The notes below the pieces were generated by a model. It made no database searches, was not told where the DNA came from, and saw nothing but the letters and a program-made list of their open reading frames with translations. Positions 1 through 9,126 of a stretch of DNA of 64,000 nt are shown here, piece after piece. The DNA comes from a virus. Location: IMG/VR virus record IMGVR_UViG_3300017971_000185, positions 1 to 64,000 of that record. One strand, 5' to 3'. Position numbers and translations under genes: made by a program. Position 1 is the stretch's first letter. The number at the start of each line of letters is the position of its first letter.

Positions 1-2
1 CG

Positions 3-119
3 GAAGACGAGGGGCTCGTGGAGTGCAAGCTGTGCGGACAGCGGCACCGTCGCGATTTCTGCCCGACCTTGAGCATCGAACTGCACGTCGTCGGGCCGAA
101 GGGAGAGGTTACGGAGTGA
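3..119 (+). CDS. 3' end of a small Cys-rich protein (partial)
   Basis: The frame is open from the window edge and ends in TGA at 117-119. The visible 38 residues include C-x2-C followed by a further Cys (ECKLCGQRHRRDFC), which suggests a small zinc-binding module. Its last codons read EVTE-stop, and GAGGTTACG at the end also serves as the ribosome-binding site of the next gene. The same arrangement recurs near 43.9-45.5 kb. Start and full length lie outside the window; function unknown. Confidence 0.6.
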   Translation, partial: EDEGLVECKLCGQRHRRDFCPTLSIELHVVGPKGEVTE

Positions 120-346
120 TGAGGAAACGAGGAGACGATGCCGGGGCGCTGTGGAAGGCAACGCTGCGATGTGCCGACTGCGGCGAGATTCTGAACACCG
201 CAGAGCACGTCCCCGAACATGAGAAGTCGAAGGTGAGCATGGCGTCGCCGCTTGTCGCCGGTCGATGCCCTAAAGGCTGCCGTTCGACCTGTTCCGACAT
301 GAACATGAACACGACCATCGAGTGGGAGCAGGAGGTTGCGCCATGA
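119..346 (+). CDS. Small zinc-ribbon protein, paralogue of 44404-44649
   Basis: 75 residues. ATG at 119 overlaps the previous stop and follows GAGG at 105-108. Two Cys pairs are visible (RCADCGE near residue 20 and GRCPKGCRSTC near residue 52), so a zinc-ribbon fold is likely. The C-terminal half (PLVAGRCP.GCRSTCSDMNMNTT) is nearly identical to the protein encoded at 44404-44649, so this is a dispersed duplication. The tail EVAP-stop is encoded by GAGGTTGCGCCATGA, the ribosome-binding junction for the next gene. Role unknown. Confidence 0.8.
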   Translation: MRKRGDDAGALWKATLRCADCGEILNTAEHVPEHEKSKVSMASPLVAGRCPKGCRSTCSDMNMNTTIEWEQEVAP

Positions 347-3045
347 GTAAGAAACGAAGGTATTGGACCGACAAGGAGATACGCACCATCGTACGGATGT
401 TTCGGCGCGGCAAGACAGACTCCGAAATTGCTCTCAAGCTGGAGCGGACGGAGCGGAGCGTTTCTCTGAAGCGGTATGCACTGGGGCTACGTCACGAGGC
501 GTGTCCAACTGTCAACAGGAAACCAACCCTCGCTACGGCCGGAAGGCGTGCGGGGACGGCCGGACGGCCAGAAAGACAACCTATGTCAACATGGACACCA
601 ACCAAGTTGTACTATGCCCTCGCGCGTTCTGAGGAGTTTGTATACGTCGACAAAGGGGCGCGGGGCAAGAGCAAGGGAACAAAGAAAAGAGGGCTGCGGC
701 CCTGGGCCACTTTCAAAAAGGATCTGGTTCCCGAAGCCAAGGCGATCCTTGAAGAGTTTTTCGCGAGTCCTCATGTTTCATGGTCTCCCGTAGGGCAGCG
801 CAAGGGTAACTCTGGCGTGATAGGGGTTTCGACGGATCCCATGCGGGCTTTTGTGGAACGGATCGTGAATTCGATCGATGCGTTGCTCATGCGGGCCAAG
901 GAGGAGGGCGGTTATGCGGAGGAACAGAATGTTAGGGATGCCGTGAAAAAGTGGCTCGGCGTTCCTCATGAAGCCCTTATTGACATGTCTGATCATGACA
1001 TCCGTGAACGGCTGGCCAAACTGATTACGGTGAGGTTTTGGCGTCCTGACTCCGGGGCACGCGTGAGTCAGTTTATGTTGGACATCCGCGACATGGGCAT
1101 TGGGCTAGCCCCCGCGGAGGTTCCCCACACGATTGTAGGACTCAACGACAGTTTGAAGATCGGGATGCCGTATGTGGTGGGGCAATTTGGTCAAGGCGCG
1201 GCGGCAACGTTTCGGTTTGGGGAATACGCGATCATCGTGACGCGCAAGTTTGGGACAAGTCGTGTGTCGCTGACTGTGGTCAAGGAGGAGTTTGAACCGG
1301 GGTACAAAGCACCCATTTACTACTACATGCTCTGGGATGAGGAGATTGCCGTGTTGGATATTCCCGAGGAGGAGTTTCCAGCCGGAACCCTTGTGAGGCA
1401 CATCGGGTACGCGGCTGAGGAGTACAGGGCCAAGGCTCGACATCGAAGCCTATACGGCGCCTTCAACTACTATCTGTTTGATAGCCCGTGGCCATGTTTT
1501 CTGGAGAATTACGGACTGCCCTCTTGTCGAGCGGCTACTAGCTCGGTTGAGTGGGGAGCCCATCGGACCATCAAAGGCAGCCGCAATGCTCTTGTCCGTG
1601 CTCGGGACCAGAAGACCTTTCGCGGCCGTGCGGAAGACCGAACGACAATTGCCGCTTACGATCGAACGACTGAGTGGCTAGGAACAGTCAAGATCCGCGG
1701 CTGCAAGTATGAAGTTGGGTCGTTTACGGCAGAATACTTCGTTATCGATCGCCCAGCGCAGGAGGGTAAAAAGAAGAAGTCGGAAAAAAAGTCGGAGGAG
1801 TTTGTCAAGAAGAACCATCCTGTGGTGTTCACCGTCAACGGGGTTGCGCACGGTTCGTGGACACGCTCATTCATCGCCACCGATCTTAACCTGCCGAGTC
1901 TTGAACAGAAGATTATCGTTCATGTGAATTGCGACGGCTTGACAATGGTGGGCAAAAATCTCGTAGTTTCCTCGACGCGAGAGGCGCTTTGCGACAATTC
2001 CGTGACAGAGGAGATTAGGCGTCGTTTGCTGACTTGGTTAGGCCAAGATGATGACTTACGTCGTCTGAACCGCGAGTTTTTGGCGCGGTCAATCAAAGGG
2101 CGTGCCTCACGGATGAGCCGAGCAATGCAGAACCTAGCCAAGAGCTACCTTGAGAAGCTCGGGATTGGGGATACTATCCTGAAGCGAGGTACAACTTTCA
2201 GGCCGCCAAAGCCCGAGATAGAGATCGTGGATCCTCCGACAAGCATTCGGTGGTCTCTGGGCGCCAATGAGCTTGAATTCGTCCCTGGGCGGCAGCGATT
2301 GCTTCAGTTTGAGACGAATGCTCCGGGGCGCTACTGGGATCCTGACAACATGGATGTGTCTTCGATCGTGATTAAGAGTGAGGGGGTCGAGATGGGAGGG
2401 GGTACCATGCTCAAAAACGGCCGGGCAAGAGTGCGATTCGTATGCCCAGAAGAGGCCGTCGTAGGTTCGACAGGAGAGATTCGGGTCATCTTGAAGGTAG
2501 GCGACAAGCGTATAGAAGATCGTGTGCCTGTGATCGTCGTTGCTACCAAGGTCAAAGGCGAGCCCCCTGAGGGAGAAGACACGAGGAAGTTGGGAAGGAG
2601 AATTCCCGAGCCCACTTATGTGAAGGTTTCGAGCCTGCGTGATGAGGTCTGGAAAACAGCCGGATTCCCCGAGGACCCGATACGAGGAGCGTTCTCCTGG
2701 CTCGTGCAGGAGAACAAGTTTATCGTGTACTGGTCAGCGCTGCTCCCAGAATTTCAAGAGGAGTGGAAGGAGTACGAGGCGGCGGACCCGAACGTGGCAG
2801 AGTCCTTCGAGAACTTCTATAAGCTGGCTCTGTTTCTTTACTGCGCGGTTGATGCTTCTAGTAACTACGGCGGCCTGCCTACGGTGACTAATGGGCCGCT
2901 TGCGCTGGAGGATTCGTCTGTACAAGAGAAAATCATCAATACGCGGCGGGCTATAGCTCACAAATGTGTGCTCCAGGCCAAGACCTGGATGGAGTCTGAG
3001 TTGTCAGACAAACAAGTGTTGTCCAGCGCGGTCGCCGCCGCCTAA
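343..3045 (+). CDS. Myb-like HTH / GHKL ATPase fusion protein
   Basis: 900 residues; ATG at 343 follows GGAGG at 331-335. Residues about 5-50 (RRYWTDKEIRTIVRMF...KTDSEIALKLERTERSVSLKR) resemble a Myb/SANT-like DNA-binding helix-turn-helix. After a low-complexity Arg/Gly/Pro linker comes a GHKL-type ATPase: N-box ERIVNSIDA near residue 172, G1-type box DIRDMGIGL near 247 and G2-type glycine loop GQFGQGAAATF near 280. The layout recalls MutL/Hsp90/MORC ATPases. The rest is unassigned, with a Lys-rich stretch near residue 475. An internal ATG at 583 coincides with the start of the ATPase part, so the HTH may have been fused secondarily. A DNA-processing or anti-host role is inference. Confidence 0.8.
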   Translation: MSKKRRYWTDKEIRTIVRMFRRGKTDSEIALKLERTERSVSLKRYALGLRHEACPTVNRKPTLATAGRRAGTAGRPERQPMSTWTPTKLYYALARSEEFVYVDKGARGKSKGTKKRGLRPWATFKKDLVPEAKAILEEFFASPHVSWSPVGQRKGNSGVIGVSTDPMRAFVERIVNSIDALLMRAKEEGGYAEEQNVRDAVKKWLGVPHEALIDMSDHDIRERLAKLITVRFWRPDSGARVSQFMLDIRDMGIGLAPAEVPHTIVGLNDSLKIGMPYVVGQFGQGAAATFRFGEYAIIVTRKFGTSRVSLTVVKEEFEPGYKAPIYYYMLWDEEIAVLDIPEEEFPAGTLVRHIGYAAEEYRAKARHRSLYGAFNYYLFDSPWPCFLENYGLPSCRAATSSVEWGAHRTIKGSRNALVRARDQKTFRGRAEDRTTIAAYDRTTEWLGTVKIRGCKYEVGSFTAEYFVIDRPAQEGKKKKSEKKSEEFVKKNHPVVFTVNGVAHGSWTRSFIATDLNLPSLEQKIIVHVNCDGLTMVGKNLVVSSTREALCDNSVTEEIRRRLLTWLGQDDDLRRLNREFLARSIKGRASRMSRAMQNLAKSYLEKLGIGDTILKRGTTFRPPKPEIEIVDPPTSIRWSLGANELEFVPGRQRLLQFETNAPGRYWDPDNMDVSSIVIKSEGVEMGGGTMLKNGRARVRFVCPEEAVVGSTGEIRVILKVGDKRIEDRVPVIVVATKVKGEPPEGEDTRKLGRRIPEPTYVKVSSLRDEVWKTAGFPEDPIRGAFSWLVQENKFIVYWSALLPEFQEEWKEYEAADPNVAESFENFYKLALFLYCAVDASSNYGGLPTVTNGPLALEDSSVQEKIINTRRAIAHKCVLQAKTWMESELSDKQVLSSAVAAA

Positions 3046-3071
3046 CCCCTGGTGCGTGTTTCAGGCCGTTT

Positions 3072-3087
3072 GGGGTATACTGGCCCC
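3072..3087 (+). promoter_or_regulatory. TATACT site inside a small palindrome
   Basis: TATACT at 3076-3081 is flanked by GGGG and CCCC. It lies in the 204-base gap ahead of the gene starting at 3250. Two other intergenic sites (14784-14795 and 52835-52852) have the same centre with arms that can pair. No convincing -35 hexamer is visible. The remaining gap to 3250 shows nothing clear. Confidence 0.35.
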
Positions 3088-3249
3088 TGAGCGGTGATCC
3101 ATCGCTTGATCTCCAAAGGTCAGCCCACACCTGGCCTGGGACGGAGACAAAGGGGCTTCCACACCTCGGGTCGCGTTCCTCGATTCTCTGATCGGTTTCG
3201 GGGTTCGGAGTGTGGGTCTGAGCCCGGAGCCGGGGGGAGAGTTAAGAAC

Positions 3250-5265
3250 GTGACCGAGAAGAAGAAGTTGAAGCAGCGCATTCGTGCGCGCATGGCCAAG
3301 ACGGGTGAATCGTACATGACGGCGATGGCCCAGATTGGAAGAGAGGCTGCCCACGCGCAGAAGCTCTTTGATCTGGAGGAGTACTACGAGTTGATGAGCC
3401 GGTCGCCCGTGCCCGAGGATGATCCGGTGGTGCGTCGGGCTGAGGAGGAGCTACGCAAGCGTGGTTGGGTTCAAGCAGGGATGGACGGGTTTGTCGAGTT
3501 TGGGTTCGGGGAGGAGGAAGTTGAAACCGCGATCCAGGGCAAGTGGAAGCGCCCGCAGGACGACAAGTGGCTACATCGTGAAGAGGCTGTGTGGGAGGAG
3601 ATCGAAGAGGCCGCGCGGAAGCGAGAGGGACGGAAGAAGTATGCCGCTGGGGATTACGTCGAGGCGACGGCGCTCTACCGGACTATCGTTACGAAGGGTG
3701 TGAGAGTAGAAAAGCGAGGCGAGTCGTGGTTCCCCATCGAGCCCGATGAGGGCATATTCAAGCAGGCTGAGAAGGTGTACTTGCCGGACAAGACCGTGAT
3801 CAAGGATGCCCAGGAGGAGCACCCAGACACACGAACATTGCGTACTGTGTGCCGAATCGCGGACTTGAGCATGGATGCTGCTCGACACCTTGCGGACAAG
3901 CCTCCGAAGCTGTCGAAGGAACAGCTAGCGTGGGCAAAGAAGGTCGCTGAGAGCATCGAGAAGGAGCCTCAGGATGGAGAGATGGCGTCGGTTACGTTTG
4001 GTCCTCATCTGCCGAACGGGGAGATGCTGAGCGAAGGGATGCTCGCTGCTTTGGCCGAGAAGATAGGCGGTACCGTAGAGGACGGCCGGGTGGTGGCGAC
4101 ACTTCCTGTCGAACATCCCCGCGCACAGGAAGCCCTGATGAAAGGTGGGATCTCCGTGTCGGCGGAGAGCATCAGGTCGAAGGGTAAGACGATCCCATTT
4201 CCGCCGATTCCTGGGCCTGGGATTCATCCAGCTTACGCCCAAGGGGGCGTCGAGAGGGAGCCTCAGGAGGTTCGCCGAGGCGATGTGCTCATGTATGAGG
4301 AAACCGGAGAGGAGCCGTTGTGGGTTGTTGGGGAGACGCGTGGAGGTATTTTGGTAGTGCCTGCCGGGACCCCGACGACGCTGTGGCCTACCAAGCAGAC
4401 GGAGCTTTCTCTGTATGGGATTCAGAGTGCTCTCAAAGGGGGGCGGATCACGGTCGAGAAGATGCCGGCGGAGCTACGGGACAAAGACCTTTCGGATCTT
4501 CAGCCGATAGTGTTTCGAGATGCGGTGAACGGGCTTCTCGACAATCTTCATCGTGGCGACTGGGAAGTGGCGAAGGGCTATTGGGAAGAGACTTGTATGC
4601 TGGCGGGACGGCATCAGATGGAGCCGCATCCGTGGCTCAAGAAGCTGTTTGAGACGGAGGAAGGGGTGGTGATCAAGGGTTCTGGTCTGCCGTGGGATAG
4701 TCCTGAGATGGAGAGCCCGTCTGTAATTGTTACGGGCGGGGTTGCGGTCCAGAAAGCCTCCGAGATCGAGGACGATACGCGGTCAAATCGGGAAGCGCGA
4801 GCGAATCTTCAAGCGGCTCTACAGATTCTTGATCATGGCGGAGAGGAGCCCCGCGCGCTTTGGCGTCTGTATGACGCGGTTGTTCATCTGGCTGAGGGGC
4901 TTGGCGAGGCGGAGGTTACAAGCGGTCTCGGGGCGGCTCGTGGCTGGAGGATGGTGAGGGCTGATCCTTTCCCGCCGATTCCGGGGCCGGGGGTTCACAC
5001 TGTTCCCGAGCCTGATGTGACTTGGATCTACTCCCCGGACAAGAGGGGGGAAGCGGAGCATCTCGGTCCTGGCTACTACCATGCCTATCGTCGGACTGAC
5101 CGGGACAGCTTCCGATCTGTTTTCTCGGATGTGGTCGACAACGGCACTGTGGTATCTGTTTGCGGCGATTACGGCACCGCGACGATGGAGACGAAGACCC
5201 CAGGAGCGCCGAAGTGCCCCAAGTGCTTGGCTTGTCTTGAAGAGATGGGACACGATTCCGGTTAG
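3250..5265 (+). CDS. Large unknown protein with duplicated FPPIPGPG motif
   Basis: 671 residues from GTG at 3250. This start is chosen because a strong purine tract (GGGGGGAGAG, 3233-3242) precedes it and the upstream in-frame part looks non-coding. The N-terminus KKKLKQRIRARMAKTGESYMTAM is a basic helix of a type seen in mobile-element proteins. The middle is charged and helical. The motif FPPIPGPGIH occurs twice, near residues 318 and 576, each followed by a segment that could be a small beta domain, so part of the protein is an internal duplication. The C-terminus has CPKCLAC. No catalytic motif is recognised. Confidence 0.8.
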   Translation: MTEKKKLKQRIRARMAKTGESYMTAMAQIGREAAHAQKLFDLEEYYELMSRSPVPEDDPVVRRAEEELRKRGWVQAGMDGFVEFGFGEEEVETAIQGKWKRPQDDKWLHREEAVWEEIEEAARKREGRKKYAAGDYVEATALYRTIVTKGVRVEKRGESWFPIEPDEGIFKQAEKVYLPDKTVIKDAQEEHPDTRTLRTVCRIADLSMDAARHLADKPPKLSKEQLAWAKKVAESIEKEPQDGEMASVTFGPHLPNGEMLSEGMLAALAEKIGGTVEDGRVVATLPVEHPRAQEALMKGGISVSAESIRSKGKTIPFPPIPGPGIHPAYAQGGVEREPQEVRRGDVLMYEETGEEPLWVVGETRGGILVVPAGTPTTLWPTKQTELSLYGIQSALKGGRITVEKMPAELRDKDLSDLQPIVFRDAVNGLLDNLHRGDWEVAKGYWEETCMLAGRHQMEPHPWLKKLFETEEGVVIKGSGLPWDSPEMESPSVIVTGGVAVQKASEIEDDTRSNREARANLQAALQILDHGGEEPRALWRLYDAVVHLAEGLGEAEVTSGLGAARGWRMVRADPFPPIPGPGVHTVPEPDVTWIYSPDKRGEAEHLGPGYYHAYRRTDRDSFRSVFSDVVDNGTVVSVCGDYGTATMETKTPGAPKCPKCLACLEEMGHDSG

Positions 5266-5283
5266 ATGGGGTAATTGTTACTG

Positions 5284-5646
5284 ATGCACGACATGCGGAC
5301 GGACGGCGACTGCTTTCGCTGCTGCGTAGCCACGGTGCTTGGTCTGGAGTACGCGGACGTGCCCGCGTTCAACGAGCCAGATGAAGATCAGTGGGTAGGC
5401 AATCTCTCAGCGTGGTGTCGAGAGCGCGGGATTTCGATGGTGATGGTGTTGCCTCACGAGGGTACTGTATGGTCACACTTCCTCAGCCACGGCTTGTGGA
5501 TTGCAGGAGGACCGGGGCCGCGAGGAATTCACCACGCCGTCGTGTACGATGGGCCGAACCTACTTCACGATCCGCACGAGTCACGAGAAGGGCTGCTCAA
5601 GATCACGGATGCCTTGGTCTTGTTCCGCCGGGACGGCAAGCTGTGA
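5284..5646 (+). CDS. Small papain-like (C39/BtrH-like) cysteine peptidase-type protein
   Basis: 120 residues from ATG 5284, with GATGGGG about 12 bases upstream; an in-frame TTG at 5275 is too close to that site. The order DGDCFRCCVATVLGL ... GIHHAVVYDG ... LLHDPHESREGL resembles small phage proteins of papain-like fold: an N-terminal Cys on a helix start, then His and Asp. Peptidase or transferase activity is possible but untested. It is followed with a one-base overlap by the next gene. Confidence 0.7.
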   Translation: MHDMRTDGDCFRCCVATVLGLEYADVPAFNEPDEDQWVGNLSAWCRERGISMVMVLPHEGTVWSHFLSHGLWIAGGPGPRGIHHAVVYDGPNLLHDPHESREGLLKITDALVLFRRDGKL

Positions 5647-6227
5647 TGGACCACCGAATGAAGCAACTTTTGAGAGAGCGAGGAGTGGCAATTGCCGAGG
5701 ATGCTGAGGACGCTCGGATTGTGTATGGCGTGGGCTGCACTTGGTGGGGCAGCATCTATGAGGTTGCGAAGCGTGAGCGCAGCGGGTTGCCTTGCTGTCC
5801 AGAGTGCGGTGGGATGTTGATGGAAGTGGAAAGTCAAGAAGTGTGGGACGAGAACGTTCAGTCCTACGCGGATTCGGTTGGTGATTCGGGCTATCCAGCG
5901 TACATTGCTTGGCTTCGTGGCAGGTGTATCCAGGGTCACTACGAGTTGGGAATCGACTCGACCAAAGTGGACTGGGAGGCCGTTCACGATCTCCGTTACA
6001 GGGCTCCGAGGCATGTCACGTTTCCCAAGAGTGTGACGGAGCGGTGGACTGAGGGCGAGTGGGTCTATGTCGATCGAGATGGGACGCTTCGATTCGATGA
6101 GGCGCACGTCACGGCACTTGGGTATGTGAATGCTGACACGGCCGCTATCTACCGAAGGGCTGTCGGGCATAACTCGGAGCTTTACTGGCAGCGTCGCTGG
6201 GCACACGGCGTTGCTTACTCGTGCTGA
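5646..6227 (+). CDS. Unknown protein with CPECG zinc knuckle
   Basis: 193 residues; the ATG overlaps the preceding TGA by one base, implying translational coupling. CCPECGG near residue 56 and a Cys near 95 (RCIQGHYELG) could form a zinc site. The remainder is a mixed alpha/beta sequence with many Trp and Tyr. No family is recognised. Confidence 0.75.
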   Translation: MDHRMKQLLRERGVAIAEDAEDARIVYGVGCTWWGSIYEVAKRERSGLPCCPECGGMLMEVESQEVWDENVQSYADSVGDSGYPAYIAWLRGRCIQGHYELGIDSTKVDWEAVHDLRYRAPRHVTFPKSVTERWTEGEWVYVDRDGTLRFDEAHVTALGYVNADTAAIYRRAVGHNSELYWQRRWAHGVAYSC

Positions 6228-6254
6228 GCAGAAGTCGCTTCGATAGGAGGGTCC

Positions 6255-6452
6255 ATGCCGACATACTGGGAAGCCTTCGCTGCCGAAGCCTACAAGAAGG
6301 GGGTTCGGCTCGCTGATTACGACATTATCGATGTGCTCGAAATGTTCTGGAATTGGCTGGCTCACAACGGGCACATTCGGGATGTCGCGGCGGGCTTTAG
6401 GCCGAATCCGCTCGACCGGGTGACGGAGGCTGCCGATGGGCGACCCGAGTAA
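6255..6452 (+). CDS. Small unknown protein
   Basis: 65 residues with a clear ribosome-binding site (AGGAGGG, 6246-6252). It is acidic and aromatic-rich in its first half (DYDIIDVLEMFWNWLAHNG). Its 3' end overlaps the following gene by 17 bases. No function is recognised. Confidence 0.65.
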   Translation: MPTYWEAFAAEAYKKGVRLADYDIIDVLEMFWNWLAHNGHIRDVAAGFRPNPLDRVTEAADGRPE

Positions 6453-6996
6453 CCGCATGTTTCCCTGGCACGTGGTCAAGACCGTGAGTTGGCTTGGGCT
6501 TTGCGTGTTGGCTGCCATGGCTCTGCGCATCTACGACAGAACGCAGAGAGCGCGCACCATCTACGAGTGCATGGCGACGCTTCAAGGCTCACCACTCGGC
6601 AAGCGGTACGCTTGGTGCGACATGCTGGAGAAGGAGGGCGTGCCTCCGCTCGTGCCGGAGAAGACGCAAGAGAAGCCGAAGGGGGAGACCAAGAAGCAGG
6701 TTGATCTGAGCGACAACAAGAGGTTGGTCTCTGACGTGAACCTTCCTGCTCCGCCTCCGAGGGGGGTAGAGCCGGGGTCGGCTGATGATCCGTGCATGCA
6801 GACGTGTGTGGGTTTGGAGAAACAGGAACGGGGGCGCTGTCTGCTGAAATGCCACGATTGGCGTCGTCTCTGTTTGAACGACAAGGAATTGGTCGCCTAC
6901 GAGGAGGCTCTTGAGGACTGTCTGGCGAGGAGCGACGATCCGCTTCTCTTTCATGACGATTGTGAGCACATGGCTGCTTTGGAGGCTTGCTGGTGA
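6436..6996 (+). CDS. Membrane-anchored Cys-rich protein
   Basis: 186 residues. One hydrophobic segment (about residues 13-31) is followed by a basic stretch, a Lys/Glu/Pro-rich linker and a C-terminal domain with several Cys residues (DPCMQTCVGLEKQERGRCLLKC and later DDCEHMAALEACW). The CX3C-type pairs suggest a disulfide-bonded helical hairpin outside the cytoplasm. Function unknown. Confidence 0.7.
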   Translation: MGDPSNRMFPWHVVKTVSWLGLCVLAAMALRIYDRTQRARTIYECMATLQGSPLGKRYAWCDMLEKEGVPPLVPEKTQEKPKGETKKQVDLSDNKRLVSDVNLPAPPPRGVEPGSADDPCMQTCVGLEKQERGRCLLKCHDWRRLCLNDKELVAYEEALEDCLARSDDPLLFHDDCEHMAALEACW

Positions 6997-7544
6997 AGAA
7001 GTTTCCCATCAAGACTGATCACCCGGATGACCAAACTCTTGCGCCCCAGGGGGAGCCTTACGGGCTGCGCTATAGACCGTCTGATGCGCTGGCGCGTGGC
7101 GGCGCGGCTGAGCCTGGGGTAGCTACGATCACGCGCATCGTGGAGCTTCTGATCGAGGCGACGGCGGATGGGAAGATCAGTTGGTTCCGCGACGCCGAGT
7201 ACTTCGCGGTGACGTATTTCCCCATGTTGGCGGTGACATTTCGTCTTCAGGTTTCGGGGCCTCTTCAGTCATCGTTTGGCGGGGGCTACGCAGCGACAGA
7301 AAAGACCAGCTTCGATCCGAGCAGGGCGATGCACTTGAGCATTGCGTTCATCGACAACAAGGAGTTTCGGTGCCTCGCGAGCCAGTATTCGAGGATTCAC
7401 GATCTCTCCAAGCTCGTCTGGAGTACGTTTGAGGACGCTTTCCAGCGAGATCGGAACGAGCGTCTGGAGTGGCTGGAGAAGGCGCTTCGCGTGTTTCTAC
7501 CTCATGTTGTTTCGTCCAACGTAGACCCGGAGGACGAGCCATGA
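6993..7544 (+). CDS. Unknown protein in accessory operon
   Basis: 183 residues from GTG 6993, which overlaps the previous stop as GTGA and lies seven bases after GGAGG (6981-6985). The sequence is mixed and soluble, with no motif I recognise. It sits in a run of eight tightly overlapping small genes. Confidence 0.7.
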   Translation: MKKFPIKTDHPDDQTLAPQGEPYGLRYRPSDALARGGAAEPGVATITRIVELLIEATADGKISWFRDAEYFAVTYFPMLAVTFRLQVSGPLQSSFGGGYAATEKTSFDPSRAMHLSIAFIDNKEFRCLASQYSRIHDLSKLVWSTFEDAFQRDRNERLEWLEKALRVFLPHVVSSNVDPEDEP

Positions 7545-8218
7545 GTTGTGAGAAGCATCGAGGCCGCACGGTTGCCCGCTGTCTGTGGTGTAGGCTGGAA
7601 GAGGCGCAGGAGCGCCTTACGGCAGTGGAAACTGCGTTGACGTTTGCTGGCGACTGCACTACAACGTGGCCGGGGGATTGGGGATCGCATCCGTCTATTG
7701 CTGCCATCTATGCTGTGATTTCTGGCTGGGGTGAAGCGTGGCCGTCGGTGCTCAGGGACATGAGGGGCTTGAACGAAAGAGGAAAGGGTGGCTGGAGCAG
7801 CGAGTTTGCAGAGCGTCTGAGGCGTCATTGTCAAGCCGTGGAGCATACGAGAAGGCATCGCGGGGCACCGGATGAGCGTCCTGAGAATCCGGCACTGGAT
7901 GCGTTGCTTCAGGATCTCAGAGAAGAATTGGAGAAGATGACTCAAGAGATCTTGGAGAAGACCAGATCTCGGCTGTACACAGGATGCAGCGAGTGTGACC
8001 GGCTTCGGGATCTTCTTGAGGAGAAAGAGGCGCGTGGCAGGGACTTGGCAGAGGCCCTTCAAGACATGACGCTCTTGGCCAACATGGCATGGCCCACGCT
8101 TCAGAAACAGGTAAACTCAAATGTCGAGGCAAAGGAGTGGGTCTTCACGTACCAAAAGACCGTCAAGAAGGTCGAAGAGAAGCTGGCCAATCCTTTGAAG
8201 ATCGTCAGGCGTAGGTAG
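7541..8218 (+). CDS. Coiled-coil protein with N-terminal Cys/His motif
   Basis: 225 residues; ATGA overlap with the previous gene. The N-terminus CEKHRGRTVARCLWCRLEEA holds C-x2-H and C-x2-C, a likely small zinc site. The C-terminal half is strongly heptad-like (LLQDLREELEKMTQEILEK and ECDRLRDLLEEKEARGRDL), so a coiled coil is expected. Role unknown. Confidence 0.7.
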   Translation: MSCEKHRGRTVARCLWCRLEEAQERLTAVETALTFAGDCTTTWPGDWGSHPSIAAIYAVISGWGEAWPSVLRDMRGLNERGKGGWSSEFAERLRRHCQAVEHTRRHRGAPDERPENPALDALLQDLREELEKMTQEILEKTRSRLYTGCSECDRLRDLLEEKEARGRDLAEALQDMTLLANMAWPTLQKQVNSNVEAKEWVFTYQKTVKKVEEKLANPLKIVRRR

Positions 8219-8310
8219 GATGCTTGTGGGCTGGCAGTCTTGGGATCGCGTATGCTCTCGGGACTTTGGTCGTGAGGGTGCCAAGATGTCAGCCCTTTTT
8301 GGAGAAGAGC

Positions 8311-8667
8311 ATGGGCTGGGCACACTGCGGTGAAGACGACCAAGGGCGGCCGATAGGTTACGCCATCGAGGCAACTTGCGATCATCCGGGCTGCGAGACC
8401 AAGATCGATCGTGGGCTTTCCTACTGCTGTGGCGGCATGCATGGAGGCGAGGCTGTCGAGAATCACGATGGGTCTTGCTTCATCACGACGTGCGGACGCT
8501 ACTTCTGCCCGGATCATCGAGTCCTTGCCGTGGCCTTCGTGAACGGGGTTGATCGGGGTGTCGAGGTTTGCGAAACCTGCGCGGACGAAATTTTGAAGTA
8601 TCTCGGGGACTACGCCAATTGGCCGAAATCCTACGAACCCCCCCCACCGAGCCGGAGTAAGCCGTGA
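8311..8667 (+). CDS. Cys/His-rich putative zinc-finger protein
   Basis: 118 residues from ATG 8311, with GGAG at 8301. At least eight Cys and several His are spaced as metal ligands (CDHPGCETKIDRGLSYCCGG, CGRYFCPDH, CETCAD). The pattern recalls phage zinc-finger proteins of unknown role. The 92-base gap before it (8219-8310) shows nothing I can call. Confidence 0.7.
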   Translation: MGWAHCGEDDQGRPIGYAIEATCDHPGCETKIDRGLSYCCGGMHGGEAVENHDGSCFITTCGRYFCPDHRVLAVAFVNGVDRGVEVCETCADEILKYLGDYANWPKSYEPPPPSRSKP

Positions 8668-9126
8668 GAGTCGATAGCATCTCTTTTCATCCCATCCGTC
8701 TGACGATGAAGCGCCTCAAGCCTGGCAAGTTTTGGATCGGGCGCCTTGGGTTTCGACAAGGCGGCAAGGATCTGAGCGGCAAGGATCTGGGGATGGTCGA
8801 GTACGTGGATGGTCGTTGGCTGGCCACGAACATGAGCCCGTGGCCCTATACGGATATGTACCATTGTTCATCCTTCCGAGCGGCTGTTCTGCATCTTTGC
8901 ACGGATTCGGACGTACACGGATGGGCCGCAAGACTGCGGTTCTGTACACATGCTTCGTGTGCAGGCGGGTGGTGTCTGGTACACGGTGCTTTTTGGCAAA
9001 CATGGTCCGTATGTGTACGAGGACTTTTCGATCCCTGGGTATCGCTCGATTCTGCCTGATAATCAGCAAGCTCAACTTCGGAAGGTTGTTTGCATAGCTG
9101 AGAAGTGGGCGAAGGAGAACCTATGA
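8664..9126 (+). CDS. Unknown protein with apparent +1 frameshift
   Basis: GTG at 8664 overlaps the upstream stop (GTGA). The starting frame reads well to about 8905 (LGMVEYVDGRWLATNMSPW) and then turns into improbable Trp/Cys-rich sequence ending at 9059. The +1 frame from about 8920 reads like protein (VWYTVLFGKHGPYVYEDFS ... AEKWAKENL) and stops at 9124-9126, exactly where the next gene starts with an ATGA overlap. So the real product probably ends at 9126, about 154 residues, and one extra base lies between roughly 8905 and 8945. Recoding, mutation and sequence error cannot be told apart here. Confidence 0.6.
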
